Shown piece by piece: positions 16,314-25,419 of a stretch of 64,000 nucleotides of DNA. A model generated the notes under the pieces. That model was not told where the DNA came from. It was given only the letters and a program-made list of their open reading frames with translations, and did not search any database. The stretch is taken from positions 1,178,001 to 1,242,000 of the forward strand of contig NZ_JAASQJ010000002.1 in NCBI RefSeq assembly GCF_011762185.1, given 5' to 3'. The translations under genes and the position numbers were made by a program. Numbering within the stretch: the stretch's first letter is position 1; the number at the start of each line of letters is the position of its first letter. This stretch comes from Dyadobacter arcticus. Its GTDB lineage: Bacteria; Bacteroidota; Bacteroidia; Cytophagales; Spirosomataceae.

Positions 16314-17525
16314 ATGTCCAAGGTTCTGATCATTGGTGCTGGTGGTGTTGGAAGTGTGGTAGCTCATAAATGCGCTTTAAATAATCATGTTTTTACCGAT
16401 ATCCTCTTGGCCAGTCGTACCAAGGCCAAATGTGATAAAATTGCTTCGGAAATATTAGAAATGCATGGTGTCAGCATTCAAACCGCCCAGGTTGATGCAG
16501 ATATTGTCGCTGAAACGGTTCTTTTGATCAAACGCTTTCAGCCAAAAGTATTAATCAATGTTGCCTTGCCTTACCAGGACCTTACCATTATGGAGGCCTG
16601 TCTTGCTACCGGCGTACACTACCTCGACACTGCCAATTACGAACCAAAAGATGTTGCCAAGTTTGAATACAGCTGGCAATGGGCATATCAGCAAAGATTT
16701 AAAGATGCCGGGTTAATGGCAGTCCTCGGCTGCGGTTTTGATCCGGGAGTTACGCAAGTCTTCACTGCATTCGCGAACAAGCATCATTTTGATGAGATGC
16801 ATTACCTCGATATTATCGATTGCAATGCGGGGGATCACGGAAAAGCATTTGCGACCAATTTTAATCCGGAAATTAACATCCGCGAAATCACGCAGCCGGG
16901 CCGTTACTGGGAAAATGGTGAATGGGTAGAAATCCCTGCCATGTCAATTCACAAACCGATTGAATATCCGGGCATTGGACCAAAAGAAAGCTATGTTCTT
17001 TATCACGAAGAACTCGAATCACTTGTCAAGAACTTTCCGACACTAAAACGTGCGCGCTTTTGGATGACTTTCGGACAAGCCTATATTACGCATCTGAATG
17101 TGCTTGAAAATGTGGGCATGACGAGCATTAAACCTATCAAATTCAATGGAATAGACATCGTACCGTTGGAATTTCTGAAAGCGGTACTTCCTGCTCCCGA
17201 CTCTTTGGGTGAAAATTATTCGGGACAGACTTCCATTGGCTGCCAGATCAAAGGCACTGAAAATGGCGAAGAAAAAACATATTACGTTTGGAATAACTGC
17301 GATCACGCCGAATGTTATCGGGAAGTGAAAGCACAGGCCGTAAGTTATACCACCGGCGTACCTGCAATGATCGGTGCAATGCTGATGTTAACGAACGAAG
17401 AATGGATGAAGCCGGGCGTTTACAATGTGGAAGAACTAAATCCAGACCCATTTATGGAGTTGCTCAACCAGCACGGTCTGCCATGGAATGAGCGGATCAA
17501 TATCAATCTCCCGCACGAATACTAA
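16314..17525 (+). CDS. Saccharopine dehydrogenase-family protein, probable carboxynorspermidine synthase
   Basis: A 403-residue NAD(P)-dependent enzyme. The Rossmann motif GAGGVGSVVAHKC is at residues 8-20, followed by LASRTKAKCDKI. The core reads CGFDPGVTQVFTAF and HYLDIIDCNAGDHG, the pattern of the carboxynorspermidine dehydrogenase group rather than of lysine-forming saccharopine reductase. Such enzymes reductively join aspartate semialdehyde to a diamine in the alternative spermidine pathway, common in Bacteroidota. A decarboxylase partner is not in the window. It has its own promoter, so it is probably not part of the ebo unit. Confidence 0.85.
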   Translation: MSKVLIIGAGGVGSVVAHKCALNNHVFTDILLASRTKAKCDKIASEILEMHGVSIQTAQVDADIVAETVLLIKRFQPKVLINVALPYQDLTIMEACLATGVHYLDTANYEPKDVAKFEYSWQWAYQQRFKDAGLMAVLGCGFDPGVTQVFTAFANKHHFDEMHYLDIIDCNAGDHGKAFATNFNPEINIREITQPGRYWENGEWVEIPAMSIHKPIEYPGIGPKESYVLYHEELESLVKNFPTLKRARFWMTFGQAYITHLNVLENVGMTSIKPIKFNGIDIVPLEFLKAVLPAPDSLGENYSGQTSIGCQIKGTENGEEKTYYVWNNCDHAECYREVKAQAVSYTTGVPAMIGAMLMLTNEEWMKPGVYNVEELNPDPFMELLNQHGLPWNERININLPHEY

Positions 17526-17544
17526 ACTGCTCAGCTTGACATTC

Positions 17545-17895
17545 TTACCCTTCCATCGTAATCACCGCCCGGGTGCAGACGCCACCCACGGGCGGGTTAA
17601 ATTTTGAAACTCTGACAGTGATATTGGCGACCAGGGGATAATGCTGTCTGATTTTTTCAATGACACTAAACCCAATGTGTTCCAACAGCTTAGCGCGCTC
17701 CTGCATTACCTTGGAAGCAATCTGATAAATAGTTTCGTAGTTAACGGTCTCGCTCAGCTTATCATTCTGCGCTGCTTCCAGGAAATCGGCTGTAATGGTG
17801 ATGTCCAATGCATATTTATTGCCAATCCTTTGTTCTTCAGGATAATACCCGTGGTAAGCAAAAAATTCGAGTCCTTCGAGGCTGATCGTTCCCAA
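17545..17895 (-). CDS. folB: Dihydroneopterin aldolase
   Basis: A 116-residue FolB, typical size. It cleaves 7,8-dihydroneopterin to 6-hydroxymethyl-dihydropterin in folate synthesis, as an octamer in the cytoplasm. Motifs are LEGLEFFAYHGYYPEEQRIGN (substrate-site Glu and His region), ETVNYETIYQIASKVM and the C-terminal RVSKFNPPVGGVCTRAVITM with the conserved catalytic Lys region. It follows the DivIVA-like gene by 5 bp on the minus strand, so the two are probably co-transcribed. The convergent dehydrogenase gene ends 19 bp away. Confidence 0.93.
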   Translation of the reverse strand: MGTISLEGLEFFAYHGYYPEEQRIGNKYALDITITADFLEAAQNDKLSETVNYETIYQIASKVMQERAKLLEHIGFSVIEKIRQHYPLVANITVRVSKFNPPVGGVCTRAVITMEG

Positions 17896-17900
17896 TGCAA

Positions 17901-18905
17901 TTAAATTTGATCAAAAAATGAACCGCCACCGCCTGTCTTTCTTGGCTGGTTTGTCTCTCGGGGACGGTTACCAGCTGTCGATGTCTCTCTGGCTTTTTCA
18001 GCGGTTTTGTGCATTTCGGCCAGTACTTCATTCATTTCATCGGCGGCCGATTTCACAGGTTCTTTAACCCGGTACTGGATTTTCTCTTCCACAGGCTCAG
18101 CAATTGGTTCAGGTTCTGGCTCCTCGACAGGCATTATTTCCTGCTCTTCAGGCTCTGCTTCTATCAGTATTTCCTCTTTCTCAATCAATTCATTCTGAGT
18201 ATCCACTACTTCGAACAAAACCTCTGGCTTCTCGTCCTGCATCACCACATTGAAATCAGGAACTGGTATGTCTTCCTCCATTTCCTCCGCAACTTTGCCC
18301 TCAGACTGATATAGTGGTTTTTTAGGAATTTCAATTTCAGAAACATGCTGCTTAACCTCCTCCATTTTATTCAAAACGGATTCCTTATCATACTTCTGTT
18401 CGAAACGTTCAACGGTATCAATGGTGTTGTTCGCTAACGAGGAAAGCTGCACGATGAGGTTGTCCCGGAAGTTTTCAATCGCCTTGAAATCCCTTTCCTG
18501 CTTTTTAATTTCAGTTGCAAATTCCTCCTTATACAGCCTCAGCCGCTCTTCGGTCTGGTTGATCACCTGACTGGTCCTCGCTTCGGCTTCTGTTACCAGA
18601 TCGTTGGCTGTAACCCGCGATTCTTCAATCGTTTTCTCAGCCATTTCGTGCGCCTCTTTCTCAATCAGTCTGCTTGTATCTTCAGCCGCTTTTAATGTGC
18701 GGAAGAGAGTAGATTCAATGTCTTTCAGCTTACTAAGTTCCTTTTCAGCATATTCAAGCTGCATTTTCAGCAGGCTATTCTCACTCGAAAACCGCTCCCA
18801 TTCCTGCGACAATGAGTTCAGGAAAGCATCTACTTCGTCCGGGTCATAACCTCTGAAAATCTTTTCAAAAGTATGCTTGCGTATCTCAATAGCGGATATT
18901 TTCAT
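17901..18905 (-). CDS. DivIVA-domain coiled-coil protein
   Basis: A 334-residue protein. Residues 1-45 form the DivIVA N-terminal domain (MKISAIEIRKHTFEKIFRGYD, then PDEVDAFLNSLSQEWERFS). A long coiled coil follows to about residue 175, then an acidic, Pro/Glu-rich linker (about 195-280) and a short basic tail ending GGGGSFFDQI. DivIVA domains bind curved membrane and recruit division or envelope machinery. In Bacteroidota the role is not well defined. The Gly-rich/Phe tail could be a peptide that docks a partner (inference). It is directly upstream of folB in the same direction. Confidence 0.88.
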   Translation of the reverse strand: MKISAIEIRKHTFEKIFRGYDPDEVDAFLNSLSQEWERFSSENSLLKMQLEYAEKELSKLKDIESTLFRTLKAAEDTSRLIEKEAHEMAEKTIEESRVTANDLVTEAEARTSQVINQTEERLRLYKEEFATEIKKQERDFKAIENFRDNLIVQLSSLANNTIDTVERFEQKYDKESVLNKMEEVKQHVSEIEIPKKPLYQSEGKVAEEMEEDIPVPDFNVVMQDEKPEVLFEVVDTQNELIEKEEILIEAEPEEQEIMPVEEPEPEPIAEPVEEKIQYRVKEPVKSAADEMNEVLAEMHKTAEKARETSTAGNRPRETNQPRKTGGGGSFFDQI

Positions 18906-19007
18906 AATGCTGAATGCTTTGTTACTTAGTTAAAAACAGTCGTGTAAGTTAAAGATATAAGAATCATTTTTCAAAGTATTTACCAATAATACCATATTAT
19001 AAGTATG

Positions 19008-19910
19008 CTATTGAAACACTTCCCAAACGGAAATCATACGATCATCGCTGCACGAGATCAATTGATTTTCAAAGGTTGTCCAGAGGAGTTTATTGACCGA
19101 AGTTCCGTGTCCTGCGTGACGTGCCCGATCAATGATTTTCTTTAATTTAAAGGTACCTGCATCCCAAACTTTGATGGACTTATCCATACTGCAGGTGGCG
19201 AATAGCGTCTGGTCGGGACTAAATACGATGTCGTTGATCGCATATAAATGAGCCGGTATATCCGTTACGATTCCATAAGCATCATTCACATCCCAGATTT
19301 TCAGGTGGGCATCACGCCCTGTTGTGAAAAGATAGTTACCGTCCGGTGAATACTTAACGGAAAAGACGGAATTTGAATGCGATTGAATTGTCTTTTTTAA
19401 TTTGAACCCATCCATATCAAAGACATGCACATTGGAATTGCTATCCCCGGTAGCAAATTCATTGGTGGCGGGATTGAATGCAATGCTGCGGACACTTTTA
19501 TCTGAAACTTTAATGTGTTTCTGAACAGCGAAGGACACAATGTCAACTACCACAATCACGCCATCTCCCAAAGCCAAAAATGCTTTTTCGCCACTAATTT
19601 GAATGTCGAAAATAGCTGCCGTGGTCAGTTTAGAGGTTTTTTCAATTTTATTATTAACAGTATCGAGCACCTGTATTCCTTCATAGTTCTGCCCGATCCA
19701 AAGCGCGTTGTCCCTTTTGTCCAGGGCCAATGCGTACACAGAAGCTCCCGCTTTTGCGACCAGTTTGCCCAGGTCCGGCTTATTCAGGTCCCATTGAATC
19801 ACATAACCATCGCCACCAGCTGAATAAAAACCATGCGTAGTTTGATCAGAAATAATTGTGTAAACACTGTCCCGATGACCTGAAAAAGTGTCTACTTTGC
19901 GAATATCCAT
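19008..19910 (-). CDS. WD40-repeat beta-propeller protein
   Basis: A 300-residue protein made almost entirely of WD40 repeats, about seven blades, e.g. GHRDSVYTIISDQTTHGFYS, SHSNSVFSVKYSPDGNYLFT and IKVWDAGTFKLKKI. Blades carry the usual GH and WD ends. No signal peptide and no second domain, so it is probably a cytoplasmic scaffold. The ATG at 19908-19910 is preferred over a TTG at 19943, because the extension is not repeat-like. A TATTTTTG motif on the minus strand at 19941-19948 is a possible promoter element. It is divergent from the phosphopantetheinyl transferase gene. Partner unknown. Confidence 0.88.
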   Translation of the reverse strand: MDIRKVDTFSGHRDSVYTIISDQTTHGFYSAGGDGYVIQWDLNKPDLGKLVAKAGASVYALALDKRDNALWIGQNYEGIQVLDTVNNKIEKTSKLTTAAIFDIQISGEKAFLALGDGVIVVVDIVSFAVQKHIKVSDKSVRSIAFNPATNEFATGDSNSNVHVFDMDGFKLKKTIQSHSNSVFSVKYSPDGNYLFTTGRDAHLKIWDVNDAYGIVTDIPAHLYAINDIVFSPDQTLFATCSMDKSIKVWDAGTFKLKKIIDRARHAGHGTSVNKLLWTTFENQLISCSDDRMISVWEVFQ

Positions 19911-19969
19911 CGGATTGAGTTGGTGACGGGAATAAGTAGTCAAAAATAGAAATTGTAAACAGAATTCTT

Positions 19970-20599
19970 ATGCCGCTCGTTCATTCCGAAATGATTGAGG
20001 AGACTTGCACGCTTCTGTTATGGAAATTGTCGGAACCCGAAACTGAACTCAGGGAATGGCTTGGCAGTGCATATATTTCGGAAGAGCTGAACGCTATATC
20101 GCACCCTCAAAAAGTAAGGGAATGGCTTGCCAGCCGGCTGCTTATTAAAACCCTCGCCGAGCAATTTGGCATTGCTTACGTAGGGCTTCACAAGGACGAA
20201 CATGGGAAGGCGTTCCTGATCGACAACGATTCGCACATATCCATTACCCACACCTTCGAGTTTGTCGCAGTAGCATTGAATCCCTTCGCAGCAGTAGGTA
20301 TAGATATGGAGAAATGTGATGAAAAGCTTCAAAGAACGGCCACTAAATATTTATCATCAGGTGAAATTGCACATGCAGAAAATGAGATAACAAGATTATG
20401 CATGTACTGGTCTGCAAAGGAAGCGCTGTATAAATTGTATGGTAAGAAAGGAATAAGCTTTAGAGATTCGATCAGAATATTGCCGTTTCTCCAATCTGCC
20501 GAAATCCTCGAAGGGACATTAACCGACAATACGCGTTTGGTAAATTCTAAAATTCACGTCAGGTGGTTCGATCAACATTGCCTGGCTATCTCCTTATAA
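19970..20599 (+). CDS. 4'-phosphopantetheinyl transferase superfamily protein
   Basis: A 209-residue Sfp/AcpS-superfamily enzyme that moves the phosphopantetheine arm from CoA to a carrier-protein serine. The two family motifs are present: GIDMEKCDEKL (Mg2+-binding Asp/Glu) and WSAKEALYKLYGKKG. A His-containing block SITHTFEFVAVAL precedes them. The length fits the Sfp-like class with an N-terminal half-domain. No polyketide or peptide synthetase is in the window, so the carrier may be fatty-acid ACP or an unseen cluster. Its stop lies 2 bp from the end of the convergent SirB1-type gene. Confidence 0.9.
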   Translation: MPLVHSEMIEETCTLLLWKLSEPETELREWLGSAYISEELNAISHPQKVREWLASRLLIKTLAEQFGIAYVGLHKDEHGKAFLIDNDSHISITHTFEFVAVALNPFAAVGIDMEKCDEKLQRTATKYLSSGEIAHAENEITRLCMYWSAKEALYKLYGKKGISFRDSIRILPFLQSAEILEGTLTDNTRLVNSKIHVRWFDQHCLAISL

Positions 20600-20601
20600 A
20601 C

Positions 20602-21450
20602 TCAGTGATCATCCTGGTCGTCAATGGTCGATTTAAGGATTTTCTCAATTTCCTTGATCTTGTCCTGCTCGCTTGTTTTTTCATAAGACAAAATAAGGTT
20701 GCGTAACACTCTTTGGATGATTTCGAGGTTGGTGCACGGCTGATAGAATATGTCCTTTGATTTAATGTTCAGCTGAGCAATGTAGTGATCAATATCCGTT
20801 TTAGAAAAGATAATTCCGCGGTTAAAAACATTGATGTAAAACTGCGTTTTGTCATTTTTATAGGTCAAAACAAAGAGATTTGGCAGGTTCACCCCATAAA
20901 CAGGCATTCCCAGCTTCCTCGCAATCAACAGATAAATCACGCATAAGGTGATTGGGTTACCTCGTTTGCTTTCAAGGACCACATTGATCATGGAATTGGA
21001 GGGAGAATGAAAATTTTTGGTATTGGCCGCAAAATTCATGGTCCCGAAGAAAATGCTGTTAATGCGCTTCACCTGATCCACAGGATTCATTTCTTCCTGA
21101 AACTGGATCCAGATATCATAAAAAAGCTGCTCAATATTGGTTTTTAGTTTTTCTATGGACAAGTCGGGATAATGATAAGTAGCAATGATCCATAAACCTT
21201 CCAGTAAGTCAAGCCCACCGCCATTTTTCCAGGATTGCAATCGCTCGATCATGATGCTCAGCTGCAATTCATGGATCAATTCTTCAATTTTCCGCTGAAC
21301 AATTGAGTTAAAGCTTTCTTCCCATTCTGTCTCAAGAAAAGGAATCACATTTCCTCCCAGCGACAAGATTTTCCCTTCCACATGCTGGCTTACTTCATGA
21401 TCTTCGTCATCAAGCAAGGATATCAGCGCTTTGATTTCTCTTTGGTCCAT
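20602..21450 (-). CDS. SirB1/transglutaminase-like family protein
   Basis: A 282-residue protein of the SirB1 N-terminal (transglut_core2) family. The diagnostic block is NSMINVVLESKRGNPITLCVIYLLIARKLGMPVYGVNLPNLFVL, where the catalytic Cys of transglutaminases would lie in ITLCVIY. Residues 1-60 are a HEAT-like helical part (ISLLDDEDHEVSQHVEGKIL). The function is not established. The ATG at 21448-21450 is preferred over a TTG at 21459. It is convergent with the transferase gene and divergent from galE. Confidence 0.85.
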   Translation of the reverse strand: MDQREIKALISLLDDEDHEVSQHVEGKILSLGGNVIPFLETEWEESFNSIVQRKIEELIHELQLSIMIERLQSWKNGGGLDLLEGLWIIATYHYPDLSIEKLKTNIEQLFYDIWIQFQEEMNPVDQVKRINSIFFGTMNFAANTKNFHSPSNSMINVVLESKRGNPITLCVIYLLIARKLGMPVYGVNLPNLFVLTYKNDKTQFYINVFNRGIIFSKTDIDHYIAQLNIKSKDIFYQPCTNLEIIQRVLRNLILSYEKTSEQDKIKEIEKILKSTIDDQDDH

Positions 21451-21521
21451 TTTCCTCAAATCTGCATTTAACTACCAACGGATAAATAAAAACATTTTTT
21501 TTATATGGACGTCAAATTTTC

Positions 21522-21529
21522 TACTTTTG
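21522..21529 (+). promoter_or_regulatory. Candidate -7 motif for galE
   Basis: TACTTTTG matches TAnnTTTG, 135 bp upstream of the galE ATG, in the 213-bp divergent gap with the SirB1-type gene. A T-rich stretch but no TTG stands at the -33 position. Confidence 0.3.
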
Positions 21530-21663
21530 ACCGTAAAAAATGCGGAATCAGACCATTGATTTTCATTGTATCTCTGCCCAAAAGTCCCTTTAACTGCATG
21601 TCTGAATCCATTTTGCCCTTTATTTACACCACAATATTTTCAAAAAAATTTACGCTATAACGC

Positions 21664-22683
21664 ATGAAAATTCTCGTTACCGGGGGAGCTGGATTCATAG
21701 GTTCTCATACTGTTGTTGAATTGGATAAAGCAGGGTTTAAACCGGTCATTATTGATAATCTTTACAACTCCAATAAGGACGTTCTCGAAGGGATCAAACA
21801 AATCACAGGCAAGGATTTTCCTTTTTATGAATTTGATTGCAACGACACAGAAAAAGTCAGGACAGTGTTTGAAAAAGAGAAGTTTGACGGGGTTATCCAC
21901 TTTGCAGCATACAAAGCGGTGGGAGAATCAGTAGAAAAACCGCTCAATTATTATGAAAATAATGTGATCTCGCTGCTGGTACTTATGAGGGTAATGAAGG
22001 AGTTCAATGTGACCAATTTTGTTTTCTCTTCATCCTGTACTGTTTATGGCCAGCCCGACGAACTTCCTGTTACAGAAAACACACCTCGCAAGCCTGCGGC
22101 TTCACCTTACGGAAACACAAAAGCCATCGCAGAAGACATTATCCGGGACCATGTATATTCGAAGCCTGGCATCAAAGCACTTTCCTTACGTTATTTCAAC
22201 CCAATCGGCGCACACGAGTCCGCATTGATTGGCGAGTTGCCCAATGGTGTCCCAAGCAACTTGGTGCCTTATATTACGCAAACGGCCGCAGGACTTCGCA
22301 AATCGCTTACCGTTTTCGGAAGCGACTACAATACGGTGGATGGCACTTGTGTGCGGGATTTCATTCATGTAGTCGATCTTGCAAAAGCGCACGTCAAAGC
22401 ATTGGAGCTTTTAGATGCGCAATCCAGCACGGATTTCTACGACGTCTTTAATGTAGGAACGGGCGAGGGTTACACAGTTCTGCAACTCATCAATACATTT
22501 GAAGAGGTAAATGGAGTGAAATTAAATTATACGATAGGGCCGCGCAGAGATGGTGATGTGGAGAAAATATATGCTCAGTCGGACAAAGTAAACAATGTAA
22601 TGAAATGGTATGCTGAGAAAACCATGGCCGATGCGCTACGGGATGCTTGGAAATGGCAATTAAAAATAACTACTCAACAATGA
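21664..22683 (+). CDS. galE: UDP-glucose 4-epimerase
   Basis: A 339-residue short-chain dehydrogenase-type epimerase that interconverts UDP-glucose and UDP-galactose. NAD motif GGAGFIGSH at residues 7-15. Catalytic residues lie in SSSCTVYG and in the YxxxK motif SPYGNTKA. The GalE C-terminal signatures ALSLRYFNPIGAH and DGTCVRDFIHVVDLAKAH are present. The stop overlaps the rfbB start (ATGA), so galE, rfbB and perhaps rfbA form one nucleotide-sugar unit for surface glycans. Confidence 0.95.
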   Translation: MKILVTGGAGFIGSHTVVELDKAGFKPVIIDNLYNSNKDVLEGIKQITGKDFPFYEFDCNDTEKVRTVFEKEKFDGVIHFAAYKAVGESVEKPLNYYENNVISLLVLMRVMKEFNVTNFVFSSSCTVYGQPDELPVTENTPRKPAASPYGNTKAIAEDIIRDHVYSKPGIKALSLRYFNPIGAHESALIGELPNGVPSNLVPYITQTAAGLRKSLTVFGSDYNTVDGTCVRDFIHVVDLAKAHVKALELLDAQSSTDFYDVFNVGTGEGYTVLQLINTFEEVNGVKLNYTIGPRRDGDVEKIYAQSDKVNNVMKWYAEKTMADALRDAWKWQLKITTQQ

Positions 22684-23735
22684 AGAAAATCTTAATCACC
22701 GGCGGCGCTGGTTTTATCGGTTCACATGTCGTACGCCGTTTTGTCAATTTCCATCATGATTATCACATTTACAACCTGGATGCGCTGACTTATGCAGGTA
22801 ACCTCGAAAATCTGAGAGATATAGAGAACTCCCCCAATTACACTTTTGTAAAAGGTGACATTGTTGACGCGGATTTTATTGACAATCTTTTTAGCGAAAA
22901 TGATTTTCATGGCGTAGTGCATCTGGCTGCCGAAAGTCATGTTGATAGGTCGATCAGCGACCCGATGTCATTTGTAATGACCAATGTGGTTGGAACTGTT
23001 AACCTATTAAATTCTGCAAAAAAAGCCTGGAAGGATGATTTTTCGGGACGTCGTTTTTACCATGTTTCTACGGATGAAGTTTATGGTGAATTGCACGATC
23101 CGGGCACCTTTTTCCTGGAAACGACCAACTACGATCCCCGTTCACCTTACTCGGCTTCGAAGGCTTCTTCGGATCATTTTGTAAGGGCTTACCACAACAC
23201 ATATAAATTGCCAGTAGTAATTTCCAACTGCTCCAATAACTACGGCCCCAATCATTTTCCTGAAAAGCTCATTCCTCTGATGATCCATAATATCATTCAG
23301 AAAAAACCATTGCCCGTTTACGGTAGGGGCGAAAATATCCGTGACTGGCTATTTGTAGAAGACCATGCGATTGCGATTGACGTGATTTATCATGGTGGTG
23401 CCGACGGCGATACGTATAATATCGGCGGTCACAACGAATGGAAAAACCTTGACCTTGTTTTATTGCTTTGCAGCATTATGGACCGGAAACTAGATCGTGA
23501 GGATGGCGAAACTGCAAAGCTCATTACTTATGTGACGGATCGCGCAGGCCATGATCTTCGCTATGCGATTGATGCTACAAAACTTTCTGAGGAACTAGGC
23601 TGGAAACCTTCCCTGCAATTTGCGGAAGGATTGGAAAGGACCGTGGACTGGTATCTGAACAATCAGGATTGGCTGAATAACGTCACCTCTGGCAATTATC
23701 AAAAATATTACACCGAAATGTATTCCGACAGATAG
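22680..23735 (+). CDS. rfbB: dTDP-glucose 4,6-dehydratase
   Basis: A 351-residue enzyme making dTDP-4-keto-6-deoxyglucose, the branch point to rhamnose and other deoxysugars. NAD motif GGAGFIGSHVV is near the start, the TDE signature in HVSTDEVYGEL, the YxxxK motif in SPYSASKASSDHFV, and NNYGPNHFPEKLIP and GENIRDWLFVEDH follow. The ATG at 22680 (4-bp overlap with galE) is chosen; an in-frame ATG at 22647 would extend into galE. Its last codons (TCCGACAGATAG) resemble the unit of the tandem repeat that follows. Confidence 0.95.
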   Translation: MKKILITGGAGFIGSHVVRRFVNFHHDYHIYNLDALTYAGNLENLRDIENSPNYTFVKGDIVDADFIDNLFSENDFHGVVHLAAESHVDRSISDPMSFVMTNVVGTVNLLNSAKKAWKDDFSGRRFYHVSTDEVYGELHDPGTFFLETTNYDPRSPYSASKASSDHFVRAYHNTYKLPVVISNCSNNYGPNHFPEKLIPLMIHNIIQKKPLPVYGRGENIRDWLFVEDHAIAIDVIYHGGADGDTYNIGGHNEWKNLDLVLLLCSIMDRKLDREDGETAKLITYVTDRAGHDLRYAIDATKLSEELGWKPSLQFAEGLERTVDWYLNNQDWLNNVTSGNYQKYYTEMYSDR

Positions 23736-23803
23736 TCAGGGACGCATAGTCCGGGACGCGAAGTCCGGGACGCGCAGTCCGGGACGCGCAGTCTCGGACA
23801 GAT
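23734..23803 (+). repeat. 14-bp tandem repeat, five copies, between rfbB and rfbA
   Basis: Five adjacent 14-bp units starting AGTC: AGTCAGGGACGCAT, AGTCCGGGACGCGA, AGTCCGGGACGCGC twice, and AGTCTCGGACAGAT, then a partial AGTCGG. The first unit overlaps the rfbB stop codon. The end of rfbB (TCCGACAGAT) and the last unit (TCGGACAGAT) are near copies, so the array seems to have grown from the gene end. GC content is higher than in the flanks. Confidence 0.9.
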
Positions 23804-23835
23804 AGTCGGCTTTACATTCATTTGAAATTAACATC

Positions 23836-24702
23836 ATGAAAGGAATTATTTTAGCCGGAGGCTCCGGAACACGGTTGCATCCATTGACGTTGGCAGTAAG
23901 TAAGCAATTAATGCCTGTTTACGATAAACCAATGATATATTACCCCTTATCCATTTTAATGCTGGCAGGAATTCGTGAGATACTGATCATTTCCACACCA
24001 CACGATCTTCCTCACTTTGAAAAATTACTAGGCGATGGAAGTCGTTTGGGATGCGAGTTCAGTTACGCTGTTCAGCCAAGTCCGGATGGTTTGGCGCAAG
24101 CCTTTATTATTGGGGAAGATTTTATTGGAAATGATAAAGTGGCATTGATCCTGGGCGATAACATCTTTTATGGATCCGGTTTGTCACAGCTTTTACAATC
24201 CAATAACAATCCGGACGGTGGGGTAATCTTCGCCTATCAGGTACACGACCCTGAGAGATACGGTGTCGTCGAGTTCGATAAAGCAAATAATGTACTTTCC
24301 ATCGAAGAAAAGCCGGAAATCCCAAAGTCCAATTATGCGGTTCCGGGTCTTTATTTTTATGATAACGAAGTAGTTAATATAGCTAAAACCATCCCACCCT
24401 CTCCCCGTGGGGAACTTGAAATTACGGATGTAAACAGGGTTTACCTTGAACGCGGCAAGTTGAAAGTGGGTGTATTAAACAGAGGAACAGCATGGCTCGA
24501 TACGGGCACTTTCCAATCGCTCATGCAGGCTGGACAGTTTGTTCAGGTGATCGAAGAAAGGCAGGGTTTAAAAGTTGGCTGTATTGAGGAGATCGCATAT
24601 CGTATGAGCTTTATTAATGCAGAACAATTACGTGAAATTGCCAAACCATTGGTAAAGAGTGGCTACGGAACTTACCTCGAACGTTTGGTGGCCAATTTAT
24701 AA
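23836..24702 (+). CDS. rfbA: Glucose-1-phosphate thymidylyltransferase
   Basis: A 288-residue nucleotidyltransferase that makes dTDP-glucose from dTTP and glucose-1-phosphate, the step before RfbB. The signature [11 protein letters not shown] follows MKGIILA at the N-terminus. Other motifs are [44 protein letters not shown] and the C-terminal [16 protein letters not shown]. Size is typical. It is separated from rfbB by the tandem repeat and 100 bp. rfbC and rfbD are not in the window, so the final sugar is unknown. Confidence 0.95.
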   Translation: MKGIILAGGSGTRLHPLTLAVSKQLMPVYDKPMIYYPLSILMLAGIREILIISTPHDLPHFEKLLGDGSRLGCEFSYAVQPSPDGLAQAFIIGEDFIGNDKVALILGDNIFYGSGLSQLLQSNNNPDGGVIFAYQVHDPERYGVVEFDKANNVLSIEEKPEIPKSNYAVPGLYFYDNEVVNIAKTIPPSPRGELEITDVNRVYLERGKLKVGVLNRGTAWLDTGTFQSLMQAGQFVQVIEERQGLKVGCIEEIAYRMSFINAEQLREIAKPLVKSGYGTYLERLVANL

Positions 24703-24740
24703 TGGATAAATAACATCGCATTGGTCTATATCGCATTTAG

Positions 24741-25385
24741 ATGAAGTTTTTGGCAGAGGAAATAGAGGAGTATGCTGTATTGCATACGGAAAATGAGAGT
24801 GAGTTGCTGAAGTCTTTGAGCCGGGAGACACATGCCAACATTCTCAATCCCCGTATGTTATCCGGCCATCTTCAGGGCAGGTTTCTATCCATGATTTCTA
24901 AAATGATCCGGCCGGAAACGATTCTGGAAATCGGCACTTACACCGGCTATTCGGCCATATGTCTTTGCGAAGGGCTTAGAGACGGGGGGAAATTGATTAC
25001 CATAGATGTTAACGAAGAACTGGAAATCTTTACCCGAAAATTTTTCAGCAATAGTCCATATGCAGAGTCGATTGACTATCGGATTGGAAATGCCTTAGAC
25101 ATTATACCTACCCTTACCAACACTTTTGATCTGGTCTTTATTGACGCGGATAAAATCAATTATTCTTCTTATTTTAACCTTTGTCTTGAAAAGGTAAGGG
25201 CAGGAGGTTTTCTTATCGCAGATAATGTCCTGTGGAGCGGAAAAGTGATCCAGCAGACCGATATCAGAATAGATAAAGACACTCAGGCGTTATTAGATTT
25301 CAATCAGATGGTTCATGAAGACAACCGGGTTTCCAATGTACTTATACCAATTCGGGACGGGTTAATGTTACTTCAAAAAATTTAG
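24741..25385 (+). CDS. SAM-dependent O-methyltransferase
   Basis: A 214-residue class I methyltransferase of the catechol/caffeoyl-CoA O-methyltransferase group. SAM motif ILEIGTYTGYSAICLCEGL (motif I), then LITIDVNEEL, DLVFIDADKINY (metal-binding Asp) and LIADNVLWSGKV (Asp-Asn) complete the metal-dependent site. No signal peptide, so cytoplasmic. It begins 39 bp after rfbA and precedes the LysM transglycosylase by 34 bp. The methyl acceptor cannot be told from the sequence. Confidence 0.9.
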   Translation: MKFLAEEIEEYAVLHTENESELLKSLSRETHANILNPRMLSGHLQGRFLSMISKMIRPETILEIGTYTGYSAICLCEGLRDGGKLITIDVNEELEIFTRKFFSNSPYAESIDYRIGNALDIIPTLTNTFDLVFIDADKINYSSYFNLCLEKVRAGGFLIADNVLWSGKVIQQTDIRIDKDTQALLDFNQMVHEDNRVSNVLIPIRDGLMLLQKI

Positions 25386-25419
25386 CTATTCAATTCAGTT
25401 AGCCAAGCATCCACAATTT

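Noticed and set aside
23734..23803. Possible CRISPR array
   Set aside because: Units are 14 bp and directly adjacent with no spacers, and no cas gene is present.
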